Below the pieces are notes generated by a model. That model had not been told where the DNA came from. It saw only the letters and a list, made by a program, of their open reading frames with translations, and did not search any database. Position numbers and translations under genes: made by a program. Positions 56,106-64,000 of a stretch of DNA of 64,000 bases are shown here, one piece after another (within the stretch, counting starts at the first letter, position 1; the number at the start of each line of letters is the position of its first letter). The stretch is taken from positions 42,242-106,241 of the forward strand of contig JAJYUA010000011.1 of NCBI GenBank assembly GCA_021792755.1. The letters run 5' to 3'. The stretch comes from Pseudomonadota bacterium. Lineage in GTDB: Bacteria; Pseudomonadota; Gammaproteobacteria; Steroidobacterales; Steroidobacteraceae.

Positions 56106-56972
56106 TTGAAAAAACCGAGCGACGGCTCCGAAGCTGCGGCCGATGCGAGGTGGATCGCGGTCGGCGAGCTCGGCGAAGCCTTCGGGTCCGGGGCCGACAC
56201 CCACACTCTTGCGCCGTCGCCCGGGCTGGCCGGAAAGCGCATGCGGCTGAGTTTCGAGGACGGCAGCGTGGTGGACTACCACTTTCGCTGCGCATCGCAG
56301 CTGATGCGTGGGCGCGGCAAGGTGGAGCCCTATCGCGCCGCGCAGATCCGTCCCGGCATCCTGTTCGTCGATTTCATCGCCGGCGATCGGCGCGCTTCGG
56401 CGATCAGCCTCGTGCTCGACCTCGGTCGTGGCCTCTGCACGGCGATCGAGGCTGAGCTGCCCACCGAAGCCGACGCCAAGGCGTCCCTCATCGAACGTGT
56501 CGAGCGGGGCGGTGAGCTCACGGCTGTCACGGCAAGGTTCCTGAGCGGGGCGATCGATGCCCCCTTCGGCCACACCATCGACCGGCACACGGATACGCAT
56601 GATCTGATCGGCAGGCGGATCGAATACACCTACAGCCGATCGGAGCGCTACGAGCACATCTATCTCAACGAGAGATTCTTCACGTGGCACTGCCTCGCGG
56701 GCTCCGAGCAGGGCCTGGCGGACACGGATCGATGCCGCTACCTGAGAGTCGCGGACCGGCTCTATCTGTTCGTGTGGCGCGAGAAGATCGTGCCGACGCT
56801 CGGCGCCGTTCTCGTGGACCTCGAGCAGATGAAGACGACCGGCAAGATATTCGGGTATCGCGGCTTTGACTTCGGGGCGGTCATGAACTTCCCAGTCGGT
56901 GCCCGCGCGAGGCTGGTGAGCGACGAGCGCGGCATGATCGCCGCGACGGCGTATGGAGGGGACGTTTCGTGA
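56106..56972 (+). CDS. MoaF-domain protein (two calycin-like repeats)
   Basis: 288 residues, TTG start at 56106. The N-terminal MoaF_N-like half has LAGKRMRLSFEDGSVVDYHF, and the C-terminal MoaF half has DTHDLIGRRIEYTYSRSERY, YLNERFFTWHCLAGSEQGLA and EKIVPTLGAVLVDLEQMKTT. MoaF was named from the molybdenum-cofactor operon of Paenarthrobacter but occurs widely in amine and aromatic catabolic clusters; its biochemical role is unknown. No other moa gene is present here, so a direct link to molybdopterin is doubtful. Its stop overlaps the next SDR by four bases (GTGA), indicating an operon. Confidence 0.82.
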   Translation: MKKPSDGSEAAADARWIAVGELGEAFGSGADTHTLAPSPGLAGKRMRLSFEDGSVVDYHFRCASQLMRGRGKVEPYRAAQIRPGILFVDFIAGDRRASAISLVLDLGRGLCTAIEAELPTEADAKASLIERVERGGELTAVTARFLSGAIDAPFGHTIDRHTDTHDLIGRRIEYTYSRSERYEHIYLNERFFTWHCLAGSEQGLADTDRCRYLRVADRLYLFVWREKIVPTLGAVLVDLEQMKTTGKIFGYRGFDFGAVMNFPVGARARLVSDERGMIAATAYGGDVS

Positions 56973-57754
56973 GCCTATCGGCTCGATCGGTCCTCATCAC
57001 CGGCGGCGGCACGGGCATCGGCGCCGCTTGCGCGCGCCGCCTCGCCGCGGAGGGCATGCGGGTCGCCGTCCTAGGGCGGCGCAAGGAGCCGCTGGAGCGA
57101 GTCGCCGGGCAGATCGGCGGGGTTGCAATCGCCGCGGACGCTTCCCGGACCGAGGATATGCGTGCGGCTGTTGCGCTCATTGCCGAGCGTTTCGGGGGCC
57201 TCGATGCGCTTATCGCCAACGCGGGCGGTCACGGCGTCGGCGCGGCGCTCGAAACGGACGACGCGGCTTGGCGCGAGGCACGCCTCGCCAACCTCGATTC
57301 GGCCTTCGTCGCGGCTCGCGAAGCGCTGCCGTTGCTGCTCGAGCAGCGCGGCTCGATCGTGCTCGTGTCCTCGATTGCTGCGCTGGGCGCACCGCCGGAG
57401 GTCTGCGGCTACACGACCTTCAAACACGCAGTCATCGGCCTCACGCGCGCGCTCGCCCGAGACTACGGACCCAGGGGCGTGCGCGTGAACGCCGTGTGTC
57501 CGGGCTGGGTGCGAACGCCGATGTCGGACGAGGAAATGCGGCCCCTCATGCGCGAGCGCGGCATTACCCTCGATCAGGCCTACGAGCACGTGACGGCGGA
57601 CGCGCCGCTGCGCCGTCCTGCATCCGCCGAGGAGATCGCGTCCGTTTGCCGCTTTCTGATCTCGCCCGAAGCCTCGATCGTCACCGGCGCCGTCATCGTG
57701 GCCGACGGGGGCTCGACGAGCGTCGACGTGGGCACCCTAGCCTTCAGCCGGTGA
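56969..57754 (+). CDS. Short-chain dehydrogenase/reductase
   Basis: 261 residues, GTG start within the MoaF stop. TGGGTGIGAACAR (~11), NAGG (~85), Ser in VLVSSIAALG (~137) and YTTFKHAVIGLTRA (Tyr/Lys catalytic pair, ~152-156), then CPGWVRTPM. Arg-rich VLGRRKE after strand 2 suggests NADP preference. It is directly followed by a second SDR after 7 bp. Confidence 0.91.
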   Translation: MSLSARSVLITGGGTGIGAACARRLAAEGMRVAVLGRRKEPLERVAGQIGGVAIAADASRTEDMRAAVALIAERFGGLDALIANAGGHGVGAALETDDAAWREARLANLDSAFVAAREALPLLLEQRGSIVLVSSIAALGAPPEVCGYTTFKHAVIGLTRALARDYGPRGVRVNAVCPGWVRTPMSDEEMRPLMRERGITLDQAYEHVTADAPLRRPASAEEIASVCRFLISPEASIVTGAVIVADGGSTSVDVGTLAFSR

Positions 57755-57761
57755 CCGCGAC

Positions 57762-58595
57762 GTGAACGAAACGACGCTTTCTGCGGCACGCCTGCCGCTC
57801 GATCTCTGCGGGCGCAAATGCATCGTGACGGGCGCGGCCCGCGGGATCGGCCGTGCGATTGCCGTCGCGTTTGCAGCTCACGGCGCGAGTGTCGTGATCG
57901 TCGATCGCGCGACCGCCGAGAGCGAGGCGACCCGTGACGAGATCGTGCGCGGCGGTGGACGCGCTGAGGCGATTGCAGCCGATCTTGCCGATCGCGGACA
58001 GATCGAGCGGGCAATGGCGGCCGCAATCAACGACCTCCGCGGCCTGGATGTCCTCGTTCACAACGCGGCGCATTATCCGCTGCGATCGCTGGCGGACATT
58101 GACGCGGCGCTGCTTCAGCGCACGCTCGCCGTGAATCTCGAGGCGGCCTTCTGGCTGACTCAGGCCGCGCTGGCGGCGCTGCGCCATTCGGGCCGGGGCC
58201 GCATCCTGATCACCTCGTCCGTGACCGGACCTCGGGTCGCCTATCCGGGTCTTGCTCACTACGCCGCCTCGAAGGCCGGGCTCAACGGATTCATCCGCTC
58301 GGCCGCGCTCGAGCTGGCCGCAGAGCGCATCACGGTCAATGGCGTCGAGCCCGGGATGATCGCCACGCCGGCCGCCGCAAATCTGGGCGGCGATGCGCAT
58401 CAGCAATGGCTTGCGCGGCGAGTGCCGCTCGGACGGTTGGGCCGTCCCGAGGACATCGCGTTCGCCATGCTATTCCTCGCTTCGGATGCCGCGGCGTATA
58501 TCACAGGCCAGACTCTGGTGGTGGACGGCGGCGCGCTGCTGCCCGAATGCGGCTGGCTCGGCCCCCCCCAGGAAGCGCCCTCTGCCCCAGGGTGA
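57762..58595 (+). CDS. Short-chain dehydrogenase/reductase
   Basis: 277 residues, GTG start. TGAARGIGRAIAVAFA (~20), HNAAHYP (replacing NNAG), Ser in ITSSVTGPRV (~145), YAASKAGLNGFIRS (Tyr/Lys, ~159-163). VDRATAES after strand 2 with an Asp favours NAD. Last gene of the ALDH-MoaF-SDR-SDR block. Two SDRs of apparently different coenzyme preference in tandem may work on stereoisomers or successive steps. Confidence 0.9.
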   Translation: MNETTLSAARLPLDLCGRKCIVTGAARGIGRAIAVAFAAHGASVVIVDRATAESEATRDEIVRGGGRAEAIAADLADRGQIERAMAAAINDLRGLDVLVHNAAHYPLRSLADIDAALLQRTLAVNLEAAFWLTQAALAALRHSGRGRILITSSVTGPRVAYPGLAHYAASKAGLNGFIRSAALELAAERITVNGVEPGMIATPAAANLGGDAHQQWLARRVPLGRLGRPEDIAFAMLFLASDAAAYITGQTLVVDGGALLPECGWLGPPQEAPSAPG

Positions 58596-58648
58596 CCGAG
58601 CGCGGTGGCCGATGCACCGCCTCTGTGCGCCGGGTGGGGCGCGTGCCA

Positions 58649-59344
58649 TCAATCCGCTTCGAGGCCGTGCGATTCCGGTGTGCGGGGTCGGACAATCGCG
58701 TAACCCGGCGCCTCGGTGTTTCGATAGGGCAGGACCGCCGGCAGATAGGTGGCGAGATAGGCCGAGGCGGCCCGATCCGCCTCACGACACATCTCCTTCG
58801 TCAGCGAGCCCTGCTCGAGCATCGACAGGCAGAACATCAGGTCGGCGATCTCGATGGCGCGGTAGAACAGGCGCGAGCGATTCGCGATCCTCGGCAGCTC
58901 GAACACGCTCGCGATGTGCTCTTCGTAGAGCCGCGCGATCGCGGTGTCGCTGTGGCGGTCGTACAGCTTGAGCGCCGGAGGCGTCTTCGGCCCTATCTGC
59001 AGCTGACGCGCGGCGACATTTTCCATGTAGAACGCGGCGCCCCGCTTCGTCAAGGTCGTGACGACGTCTTGCCAGGCTGCAAAACGTCCGCGCAGGGGTT
59101 GCGACAGCACCTGAATGAGCTCCTTCTGCACCAGGACGAGCAGCGCGGCGTACAGGGCCTGCATGTCCGCATAGAAGTGATAGGCCGAGCTCTTGGGAAC
59201 ACCTGCCCTTGCGGCGACATCCCCGAGGCTCAGCTGATCAAGATCGCGCTCGGCGAGAAGAGCGCGCGCCGCCTCGAGCAGTAGCCCGCGCCGCTGGATG
59301 CCGCGCGCATGCCACGAGTGCTTGCGAGTTCCGATCAGTGCCAC
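58649..59344 (-). CDS. TetR-family transcriptional regulator
   Basis: About 231 residues from GTG 59344; the frame is open to 59485, so the exact start is uncertain. TetR HTH: RGLLLEAARALLAERDLDQL then LGDVAARAGVPKSSAYHFYA (about residues 18-57). The C-terminal ligand domain is helical and shows no family fingerprint. It is convergent with the SDR block and divergent from the AraC gene at 59615. The dyad at 59537-59558 is a plausible autoregulatory operator. Confidence 0.85.
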   Translation of the reverse strand: MALIGTRKHSWHARGIQRRGLLLEAARALLAERDLDQLSLGDVAARAGVPKSSAYHFYADMQALYAALLVLVQKELIQVLSQPLRGRFAAWQDVVTTLTKRGAAFYMENVAARQLQIGPKTPPALKLYDRHSDTAIARLYEEHIASVFELPRIANRSRLFYRAIEIADLMFCLSMLEQGSLTKEMCREADRAASAYLATYLPAVLPYRNTEAPGYAIVRPRTPESHGLEAD

Positions 59345-59536
59345 CTGCAGCCCTCCGATCTGCGGCCGAACGATGGCCGCCGCTGCGCCGCATTGCAAGC
59401 GGGTGATTTTATTGAAGCCATTGAGCCCTTCCCGATGCGATGCCGGATCGATGCGCCAGGCGCGTCGGCAGCCGGCAAGGCGCAACCGATCGACCGAGTC
59501 CCGCGCATTGCGATTGACACGAGCTCACGCGGGATT

Positions 59537-59558
59537 ATACTCGACCAAAATCGAGTAT
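59537..59558. promoter_or_regulatory. Perfect palindrome ATACTCGA-CCAAAA-TCGAGTAT, likely TetR operator
   Basis: Eight-base perfect arms with a 6-bp AT-rich spacer, between divergent TetR and AraC genes and 57 bp before the AraC start. Size and layout are typical of a TetR-family operator. Confidence 0.7.
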
Positions 59559-59614
59559 TGAATCGATAAGTGAAAGGCTGTCCGACGACGGCCTCGGGGG
59601 CGCGGAGGCGGGTT

Positions 59615-60562
59615 ATGCGCAACATCCTGGCTGCCGGTGTCAATAACGAACGTATCTTCGTCAGCTTCGAGGCGTGTAATGAAGCGCTCCGGCGCATCTG
59701 TGGCGCGTACCAGGTCGCCGCGGAGCGCTGGCCGGATTTCCGCGGAAGGATCGAGACGCGCCGGGCGGGCTCGCTCGAGTTCGCCACTGTGGCGTTCTCC
59801 GGCGGCCGGGTCATGCGTGACAGGGATGACCGGTACTATCGGGGCGATCAATTCTTCCTGGTTTTGCAGGCGTCCGGGAGCGCCCGCATGCGACAGCGCG
59901 GCTCGGAGGCTGCGCTGAAGCCCGGGGACTGCACGCTCATCGATTCCCGCTTCCCTTCTGTGTTCGAGATCGGGCCCGGATTCCAGCAGTACTCGTTTCA
60001 TCTGCCGGCACCGCTCGTGACGGAGCGTTTCGGGGATCGCGCCTTGCCGCTCGCCAGGACGATCCGCTGCGATTGCGGCGCGGGCGCGCTGCTTTCCCAG
60101 CTGCTCGGCGCTGTCGCGGGCAACGCCGCCACGATCGGCGACGTCGATTTGACTGGCGTGACCCTCGAGCTGCTCGCGGCCGCGCTTGGCCTGAACGCCG
60201 GGCGCGGACCGCAGCTTCCGGAGAGCCGGCGCGCGATGAGCCTGTGCGACATCACTCACTTCATCGATGCGCACATGGACAGCCCCGATCTGTCACCGAC
60301 GTCGATCGCGGCCCATTTCAATACCTCCGTGCGCCGGCTGTATCGGCTGGTGAGATCGGGCGGCTGGACCCCGGCATCGCTCATCTGGTCGCGGCGTCTC
60401 GCGCGGGCGCGCGAGTTGCTCGTGCAGAATGCGCACCACACACCGATCATCGAGGTTGCGCTCGCGTGCGGATTCAAGGATGGCGCGCATTTCTCGCGCG
60501 CCTACCGCAAGGCGTTTGGCCACCCTCCGAAGGCGGAGCGCCAGCTGCAAACCGCCGCTTAG
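59615..60562 (+). CDS. AraC-family transcriptional regulator (AraC/FeaR-like)
   Basis: 315 residues from ATG 59615 with GGAGG six bases upstream; a GTG at 59570 is rejected. The N-terminal region has the AraC-binding-like cupin domain of the FeaR/XylS type (FSGGRVMRDRDDRYYRGDQF, GSARMRQRGSEAALKPGDCT). The C-terminal double HTH is ITHFIDAHMDSPDLSPTSIA, TSVRRLYRLVRSGGWTPASL, ARARELLVQ, IIEVALACGFKDGAHFSRAY. FeaR-like proteins activate aromatic-amine oxidation genes, so it could govern nearby catabolic genes such as the amine route (inference). Confidence 0.9.
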   Translation: MRNILAAGVNNERIFVSFEACNEALRRICGAYQVAAERWPDFRGRIETRRAGSLEFATVAFSGGRVMRDRDDRYYRGDQFFLVLQASGSARMRQRGSEAALKPGDCTLIDSRFPSVFEIGPGFQQYSFHLPAPLVTERFGDRALPLARTIRCDCGAGALLSQLLGAVAGNAATIGDVDLTGVTLELLAAALGLNAGRGPQLPESRRAMSLCDITHFIDAHMDSPDLSPTSIAAHFNTSVRRLYRLVRSGGWTPASLIWSRRLARARELLVQNAHHTPIIEVALACGFKDGAHFSRAYRKAFGHPPKAERQLQTAA

Positions 60563-60640
60563 ATCGCCGCGCGCGAGGCCGTGTGGGCAAGCCGCTGTGA
60601 CCGTCGCATCGGGCGTGCGGTCCGCTGCGCTGCGGGCGGG

Positions 60641-61657
60641 TCATGTGATATGGAACACGCGTGCGGCATTTCCCCCGTAGACCTTCGCCTTCACGGCATC
60701 GCTCAGTGGAGCCGTATCCATGAATTGCACGGCCGGGGCCATCGGCTGATAGGGGTAGTCTATGGCCCACATCACGTTATCTTCGCCAAGCACGTCGATG
60801 GAGTATTTCAGAGCCAGGTGGTTTTCCTGTCCACTCGTCGTGATGACGAAGTTGCGCTTCAGATACTCCGACGGTTTGAGCTGCAGGCGCGGCGCCGCGC
60901 CCACCACCACGGCCTCATCGTGCATGAAGTCCAGCCGCGTGACCCAGAAAGGCAGTCCCTCGCCCATGTGCCCGAGCACGATCTTCAATCCGGGAAACCG
61001 GTCGAACAGGCCGCAAAAGATCAAACGCAGCGCGTGAGTGCTGGTCTCGACCCCATAGCCCCACAATGCCGCCTCCATCCAGTACTTGTCGAGGGGGCGG
61101 TCCAGGCCGGCCATCGGGGCGCGCGGATGCAGGTAGATGGCCGCATCGAGGGCCTCGGCGGCCTCGAAAAACGGAAAGTACTTCTCGTCGTCGTAGTACT
61201 GATCGTTGGTATGTGAGTTGACGATCAGTCCATTCAAGCGCAGCGAGCCGATGGCACGCTCGATCTCCTTCGCCGCCCGCTTCGGCGAGTGAGGCGCAAA
61301 GCACGCCAGCGCCGCATAGCGCCGCGGATGCCGTGCGACGATCTCGGCCAGTCGATCGTTGACGATGCTGGCGTACTCGGTAGCCGTATCGGCGTCGAAC
61401 ATCTGAACGCCCGGGACGGTGATGGAAAGGACGTGCATGTCTATGCCGAGCTCATCCATCTGCTTGAGCCGCATGTCATCCACGTCGAGCAGCTTCGGAA
61501 CGAACTGCGCATTGTATCCCGTGACGCCGTCGCCGTAGAGCGCCCGGATGAGAATCAGGTCCTTTGACGTGCCGCCCGCCTTCGCGATCTTGTTGAGCTC
61601 ACGTGCGATCTCCGGGATGTTGAAGGCTTCCTCGCAGGCAATTCTGTTCATTTTCAT
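60641..61657 (-). CDS. Amidohydrolase-2 family decarboxylase/hydrolase (LigW/gamma-resorcylate-decarboxylase-like)
   Basis: 338 residues, TIM-barrel amidohydrolase. The N-terminal metal site is NRIACEEAFNIPEI with Glu-Glu in place of HxH, typical of ACMSD/LigW/GRDC decarboxylases. It continues with NSHTNDQYYDDEKYFPFFEA (~160-180), AAIYLHPRAPM (His, ~190) and IVLGHMGEGLPFW (His, ~245) to MWAIDYPYQP (Asp, ~305). Likely non-oxidative decarboxylase of a hydroxybenzoate or hydrolase of a ring-cleavage product; specificity cannot be set. It lies convergent with the AraC gene and 145 bp downstream of the aminotransferase gene. Confidence 0.87.
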   Translation of the reverse strand: MKMNRIACEEAFNIPEIARELNKIAKAGGTSKDLILIRALYGDGVTGYNAQFVPKLLDVDDMRLKQMDELGIDMHVLSITVPGVQMFDADTATEYASIVNDRLAEIVARHPRRYAALACFAPHSPKRAAKEIERAIGSLRLNGLIVNSHTNDQYYDDEKYFPFFEAAEALDAAIYLHPRAPMAGLDRPLDKYWMEAALWGYGVETSTHALRLIFCGLFDRFPGLKIVLGHMGEGLPFWVTRLDFMHDEAVVVGAAPRLQLKPSEYLKRNFVITTSGQENHLALKYSIDVLGEDNVMWAIDYPYQPMAPAVQFMDTAPLSDAVKAKVYGGNAARVFHIT

Positions 61658-61802
61658 GACGGCCCCAGTTTGTTACAGTCGCCCGATCCGTTCAAATCCC
61701 CCGCCTGCCCGGGCCGGCCCCTCAACACGATGCCTGCGCGGTTTGCCACGCGCCCGCTTCGGCGCCGCGATCGGCTGCGGGCGCGCAACGGGCTGTTGCG
61801 CT

Positions 61803-63176
61803 TCAAGCCGCCGCGAGAATGGCAAGCACCCGGTCGAGGGCGCCGAAGAGGTGGCGGCGCGCAATGGTGAGGGAGGGCATCAGGCGCAGCACGTTGCCGT
61901 TGCGGCCGCAAGGCACCATGATGATGCCGCTTTTCAGGCTGTCCATCACGACTCGGCCGACCCTCTCCGGCGCAAGCGGCGCTTTCGAGGCCCGATCCTC
62001 GACGAGCTCGATGCCGATCATCAGTCCCCGGCCGCGCGCTTCGCCGATGAGCGGGCAGTCCGCGGTGCGCACTCTGTCCAGGATCTCGAGTCCGAGCCGG
62101 TGGGCGCGCTCGATGAGGGCGAGCTTCGGGTCGGTGAGCAGCCCGATGTTGGCCAGGCACACCGCCGCCGAAAGCGCGTTCGCCGCGAAGGTCCCGGGCT
62201 GGGAGCCCGGGGGGATGTGCTTGGCGAGATCGGCGCGCATGGCGACGCCGGCCATCGGCAGATCACCCCCCATGCCCTTGCCGAAGGTGAGCAGGTCCGG
62301 CTCGACCTCGGCATGCTCGATCGACCACATCTTGCCGGTGCGGCCCGCCCCCGCCTGCACCTCATCGGCGATCAGCAGCGCGCCGGCCCGGTCGCACGCC
62401 TTGCGCAGCAACCGCAGAAACTGCGGCCCCGGCGCGACGTAACCGCCTTCACCCTGAACGGGCTCGACGATCACGGCCGCAACGTCGTCCGCGCCGGTGT
62501 AGCGGGAGTTGAGCAGATGGTCGACGTACTCTCCGGCGACCTGCTCGGCGCTTTTCGCCGAGGTGTCGAACGGGAAGCGGTAGGCGTAAGGGTAGGGCGC
62601 ATGAATGACCCCGCCCATGAACGGACCGTAGCCGGAGCGATATTGGTTGCCCGTGGTCAGAGCATTCGAGGCGTTCCAGATGCCGTGGTAGGCGCCGTGA
62701 AACGCCAGAATCTGCTGCCGGCCCGTCACGCGCTTGGCGAATTTCACGGCCGCCTCGACCGCATCGCTGCCGCTCTGGGTGAAATACGTGACGCAGTTCT
62801 CGCGCAGCCCCTGCGGCATGATCTCGGCGATCTTCGCGGCAAGCTCGATGCGCTTGGAGTTGGTGGTGTCCGAGGCATGCATCAGGTGATGCGACTGCGC
62901 CTGAATCGCCTGCACCACCGCGGGGTGGCAGCGGCCAACGCTGTTCACTCCGACGCCCGCGGACAGATCGATGTACAGATTGCCGTCGGGGTCCTTGACG
63001 GTGACACCGAAGCCCTGCTCGAAGACCATCGGGAACTCCCCGCCGCCGCGGGCAAGGGATTCGCGGCGCGCCGAGCGCTCTAGGGCCTGGCGCGCCAGCG
63101 GACCGGGCACCGCTTCGGTTCTCATCTGCGGCGCGTCCGGCCAGGACAGCTTTTCGAGCTCTGCTTCAGTGATCAT
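61803..63176 (-). CDS. Class III PLP-dependent aminotransferase
   Basis: 457 residues. FEQGFGVTVKDPDGNLYIDL (~50), YFTQSGSDAVEAAVKFAKRV (~125; PLP phosphate), AFHGAYHG, IVEPVQGEGGYVAPGPQFLR (~240), IADEVQAGAGRTGKM with the PLP-nitrogen Asp (~273) and Schiff-base Lys in LLTFGKGMGGDLPMAGV (~305). Family members include 4-aminobutyrate, beta-alanine and omega-amine transaminases. Given the amine theme, it probably transaminates an omega-amino acid or amine. It lies upstream of the amidohydrolase gene on the same strand. Confidence 0.92.
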   Translation of the reverse strand: MITEAELEKLSWPDAPQMRTEAVPGPLARQALERSARRESLARGGGEFPMVFEQGFGVTVKDPDGNLYIDLSAGVGVNSVGRCHPAVVQAIQAQSHHLMHASDTTNSKRIELAAKIAEIMPQGLRENCVTYFTQSGSDAVEAAVKFAKRVTGRQQILAFHGAYHGIWNASNALTTGNQYRSGYGPFMGGVIHAPYPYAYRFPFDTSAKSAEQVAGEYVDHLLNSRYTGADDVAAVIVEPVQGEGGYVAPGPQFLRLLRKACDRAGALLIADEVQAGAGRTGKMWSIEHAEVEPDLLTFGKGMGGDLPMAGVAMRADLAKHIPPGSQPGTFAANALSAAVCLANIGLLTDPKLALIERAHRLGLEILDRVRTADCPLIGEARGRGLMIGIELVEDRASKAPLAPERVGRVVMDSLKSGIIMVPCGRNGNVLRLMPSLTIARRHLFGALDRVLAILAAA

Positions 63177-63818
63177 GGCATGCGGCTTCGTCAGGTTGGA
63201 TGGATATCGCTCATGCTACCCGAGCCCCTGCGGCCCGGTCTTGCCCGGCTGCGCCAAGTGCTTGCCCGCGAATGCCAGTGCGAGCGCGGACTGCAGGCGC
63301 CGGACAGGAATCTTTGGCGGCGAAAATGCGTGACTTTCCGGCAACAGTCATTTTGACAATGCGCAAGGAGACCAACCCTCGCCGTCACAACCCGGCGCGT
63401 CCTTGCTCGCGATTGCCCGCGGGATGGGCCGATTGGCAGCGCCAGACAAGAAACCTCGTCAGTCCCGGAGTAGCGTCAGCGGCATGCGACATGCGTCAAT
63501 GCTCCTGTCCACGATCGCCGAGTCAACGCCGACGGCCGGCGCCGCACATCGACCATGGACCAAGACCCGCCAGGGAGTCTGTATTTTCGGCGGCCTGCCC
63601 CGGTGCGCGGGGACCGGCCGATCGCCATCCATGCTCGGTGCCGCATACGCCCAAGTTCCTCGCCGCACGGCGCGCCGTCATCCCTTCAATCCCTGAAACC
63701 GAGGTTCTCGCCGATGGCACTCACCCTGAAGTCCCACTATGGCGCGCTCCGGCTCGTTGCCGCGGCGCGGCGCGAGAGTGACAGGTCCTTATCAGCACAT
63801 TTTCGGGGAGCGGTGTAC
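63177..63818. other. 642-bp intergenic region before the fourth TonB receptor
   Basis: No gene recognised. From about 63690 to 63727, it is homologous to the start region of the receptor gene at 24264 (GATGGCACTCACCCTGAAGTCCC vs GATGGCATTCACCATAAAGTCAC). An in-frame ATG at 63714 therefore encodes a relic of that N-terminus, MALTLKSHYGALR, ahead of the better start at 63819. Confidence 0.55.
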
Positions 63819-64000
63819 ATGATGCGCAGAACTCAACTGGCCCTGGCGGTGGCGGCAGCCCTTGGGATTGCCGGCACGAGCGCCACGTATGCGGCTCAAC
63901 CGGGCGCCGCGCCGCCGAGTGAGCTCGGGGAGATCGTCGTCACGGCGACCCGGGAGCGGACCACGGTTCAGACGACCCCGATCAGCATCACGGCGGTCAC
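63819..64000 (+). CDS. TonB-dependent outer-membrane receptor, N-terminal part (cut by window edge)
   Basis: 61 visible codons. Signal peptide MMRRTQLALAVAAALGIAG-TSATYAA with positively charged start and cleavage near residue 27, then GEIVVTATRERTTVQTTPIS, identical in 15 consecutive residues to the receptor at 24264. Shine-Dalgarno GGGGAG is 8 bp upstream of ATG 63819. The rest lies outside the window. ATG 63714 gives a 35-residue longer product but without a signal peptide at its start. Confidence 0.9.
   Translation, partial: MMRRTQLALAVAAALGIAGTSATYAAQPGAAPPSELGEIVVTATRERTTVQTTPISITAV

Overview
This window comes from a high-GC proteobacterium. A gammaproteobacterium is the best guess, from the TonB-dependent receptors, the NarL/LuxR regulator, the FIST/hybrid-kinase pair and a canonical rrn-type boxA-like 13-mer, but taxonomy cannot be fixed from the sequence alone. 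The theme is catabolism of amines and aromatic compounds, with outer-membrane uptake and a lot of insertion-sequence debris.

Layout. (1) 1-4657: a DabA/DabB inorganic-carbon pump pair on the minus strand (dabA runs off the left edge and has all four expected zinc/active-site residues) with a divergent LysR regulator. (2) 4658-8048: non-coding and mobile debris, with remnants of IS66, IS4-family and IS1634-family transposases butted against each other. (3) 8049-30758: an accessory region with an AraC regulator, three PLP decarboxylase paralogues of the sphingosine-1-phosphate-lyase/GAD fold (one a pseudogene), three TonB-dependent receptor genes (one truncated), an amidase, an acyl-CoA synthetase preceded by a decayed duplicate of its own 5' end, a FIST sensor + hybrid histidine kinase + NarL-type regulator, a complete IS4-family element, an SDR and an MFS transporter whose C-terminus is read from the antisense strand of an IS21 remnant. 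(4) 31620-41881: a quinohemoprotein amine dehydrogenase operon, qhpG-A-D-C-B-F-E, followed without a gap by two U32-family genes resembling the UbiV/UbiU O2-independent hydroxylase pair. (5) 42024-45348: an aldehyde dehydrogenase and an acyl-CoA ligase. (6) 45866-53400 (minus strand): a 4-hydroxyphenylacetate/homoprotocatechuate meta-cleavage cluster (hpaB, hpaC, hpaF, hpaE, DapA-like aldolase, FAH-family enzyme, hpaR, ligA-like, ligB-like), with a divergent IclR regulator. (7) 54527-63176: a second catabolic set (aldehyde dehydrogenase, MoaF-domain protein, two SDRs, TetR and AraC regulators, amidohydrolase/decarboxylase, class III aminotransferase). (8) The right edge opens a fourth TonB-dependent receptor, a paralogue of the one at 24264.

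Working model (inference): QHNDH deaminates an aromatic amine such as tyramine or phenethylamine in the periplasm, the aldehyde dehydrogenase at 42024 oxidises the aldehyde to the arylacetate, HpaBC hydroxylates it, and the LigAB-type dioxygenase with HpaE, HpaF, the FAH enzyme and the DapA-like aldolase takes it to central metabolism. The observations most worth following are the UbiU/V-like pair in the QHNDH operon, a long AGTATCC dyad shared by the promoter regions of the receptor at 20962 and the aldehyde dehydrogenase at 42024, and the LigAB/DapA variant of the homoprotocatechuate pathway.
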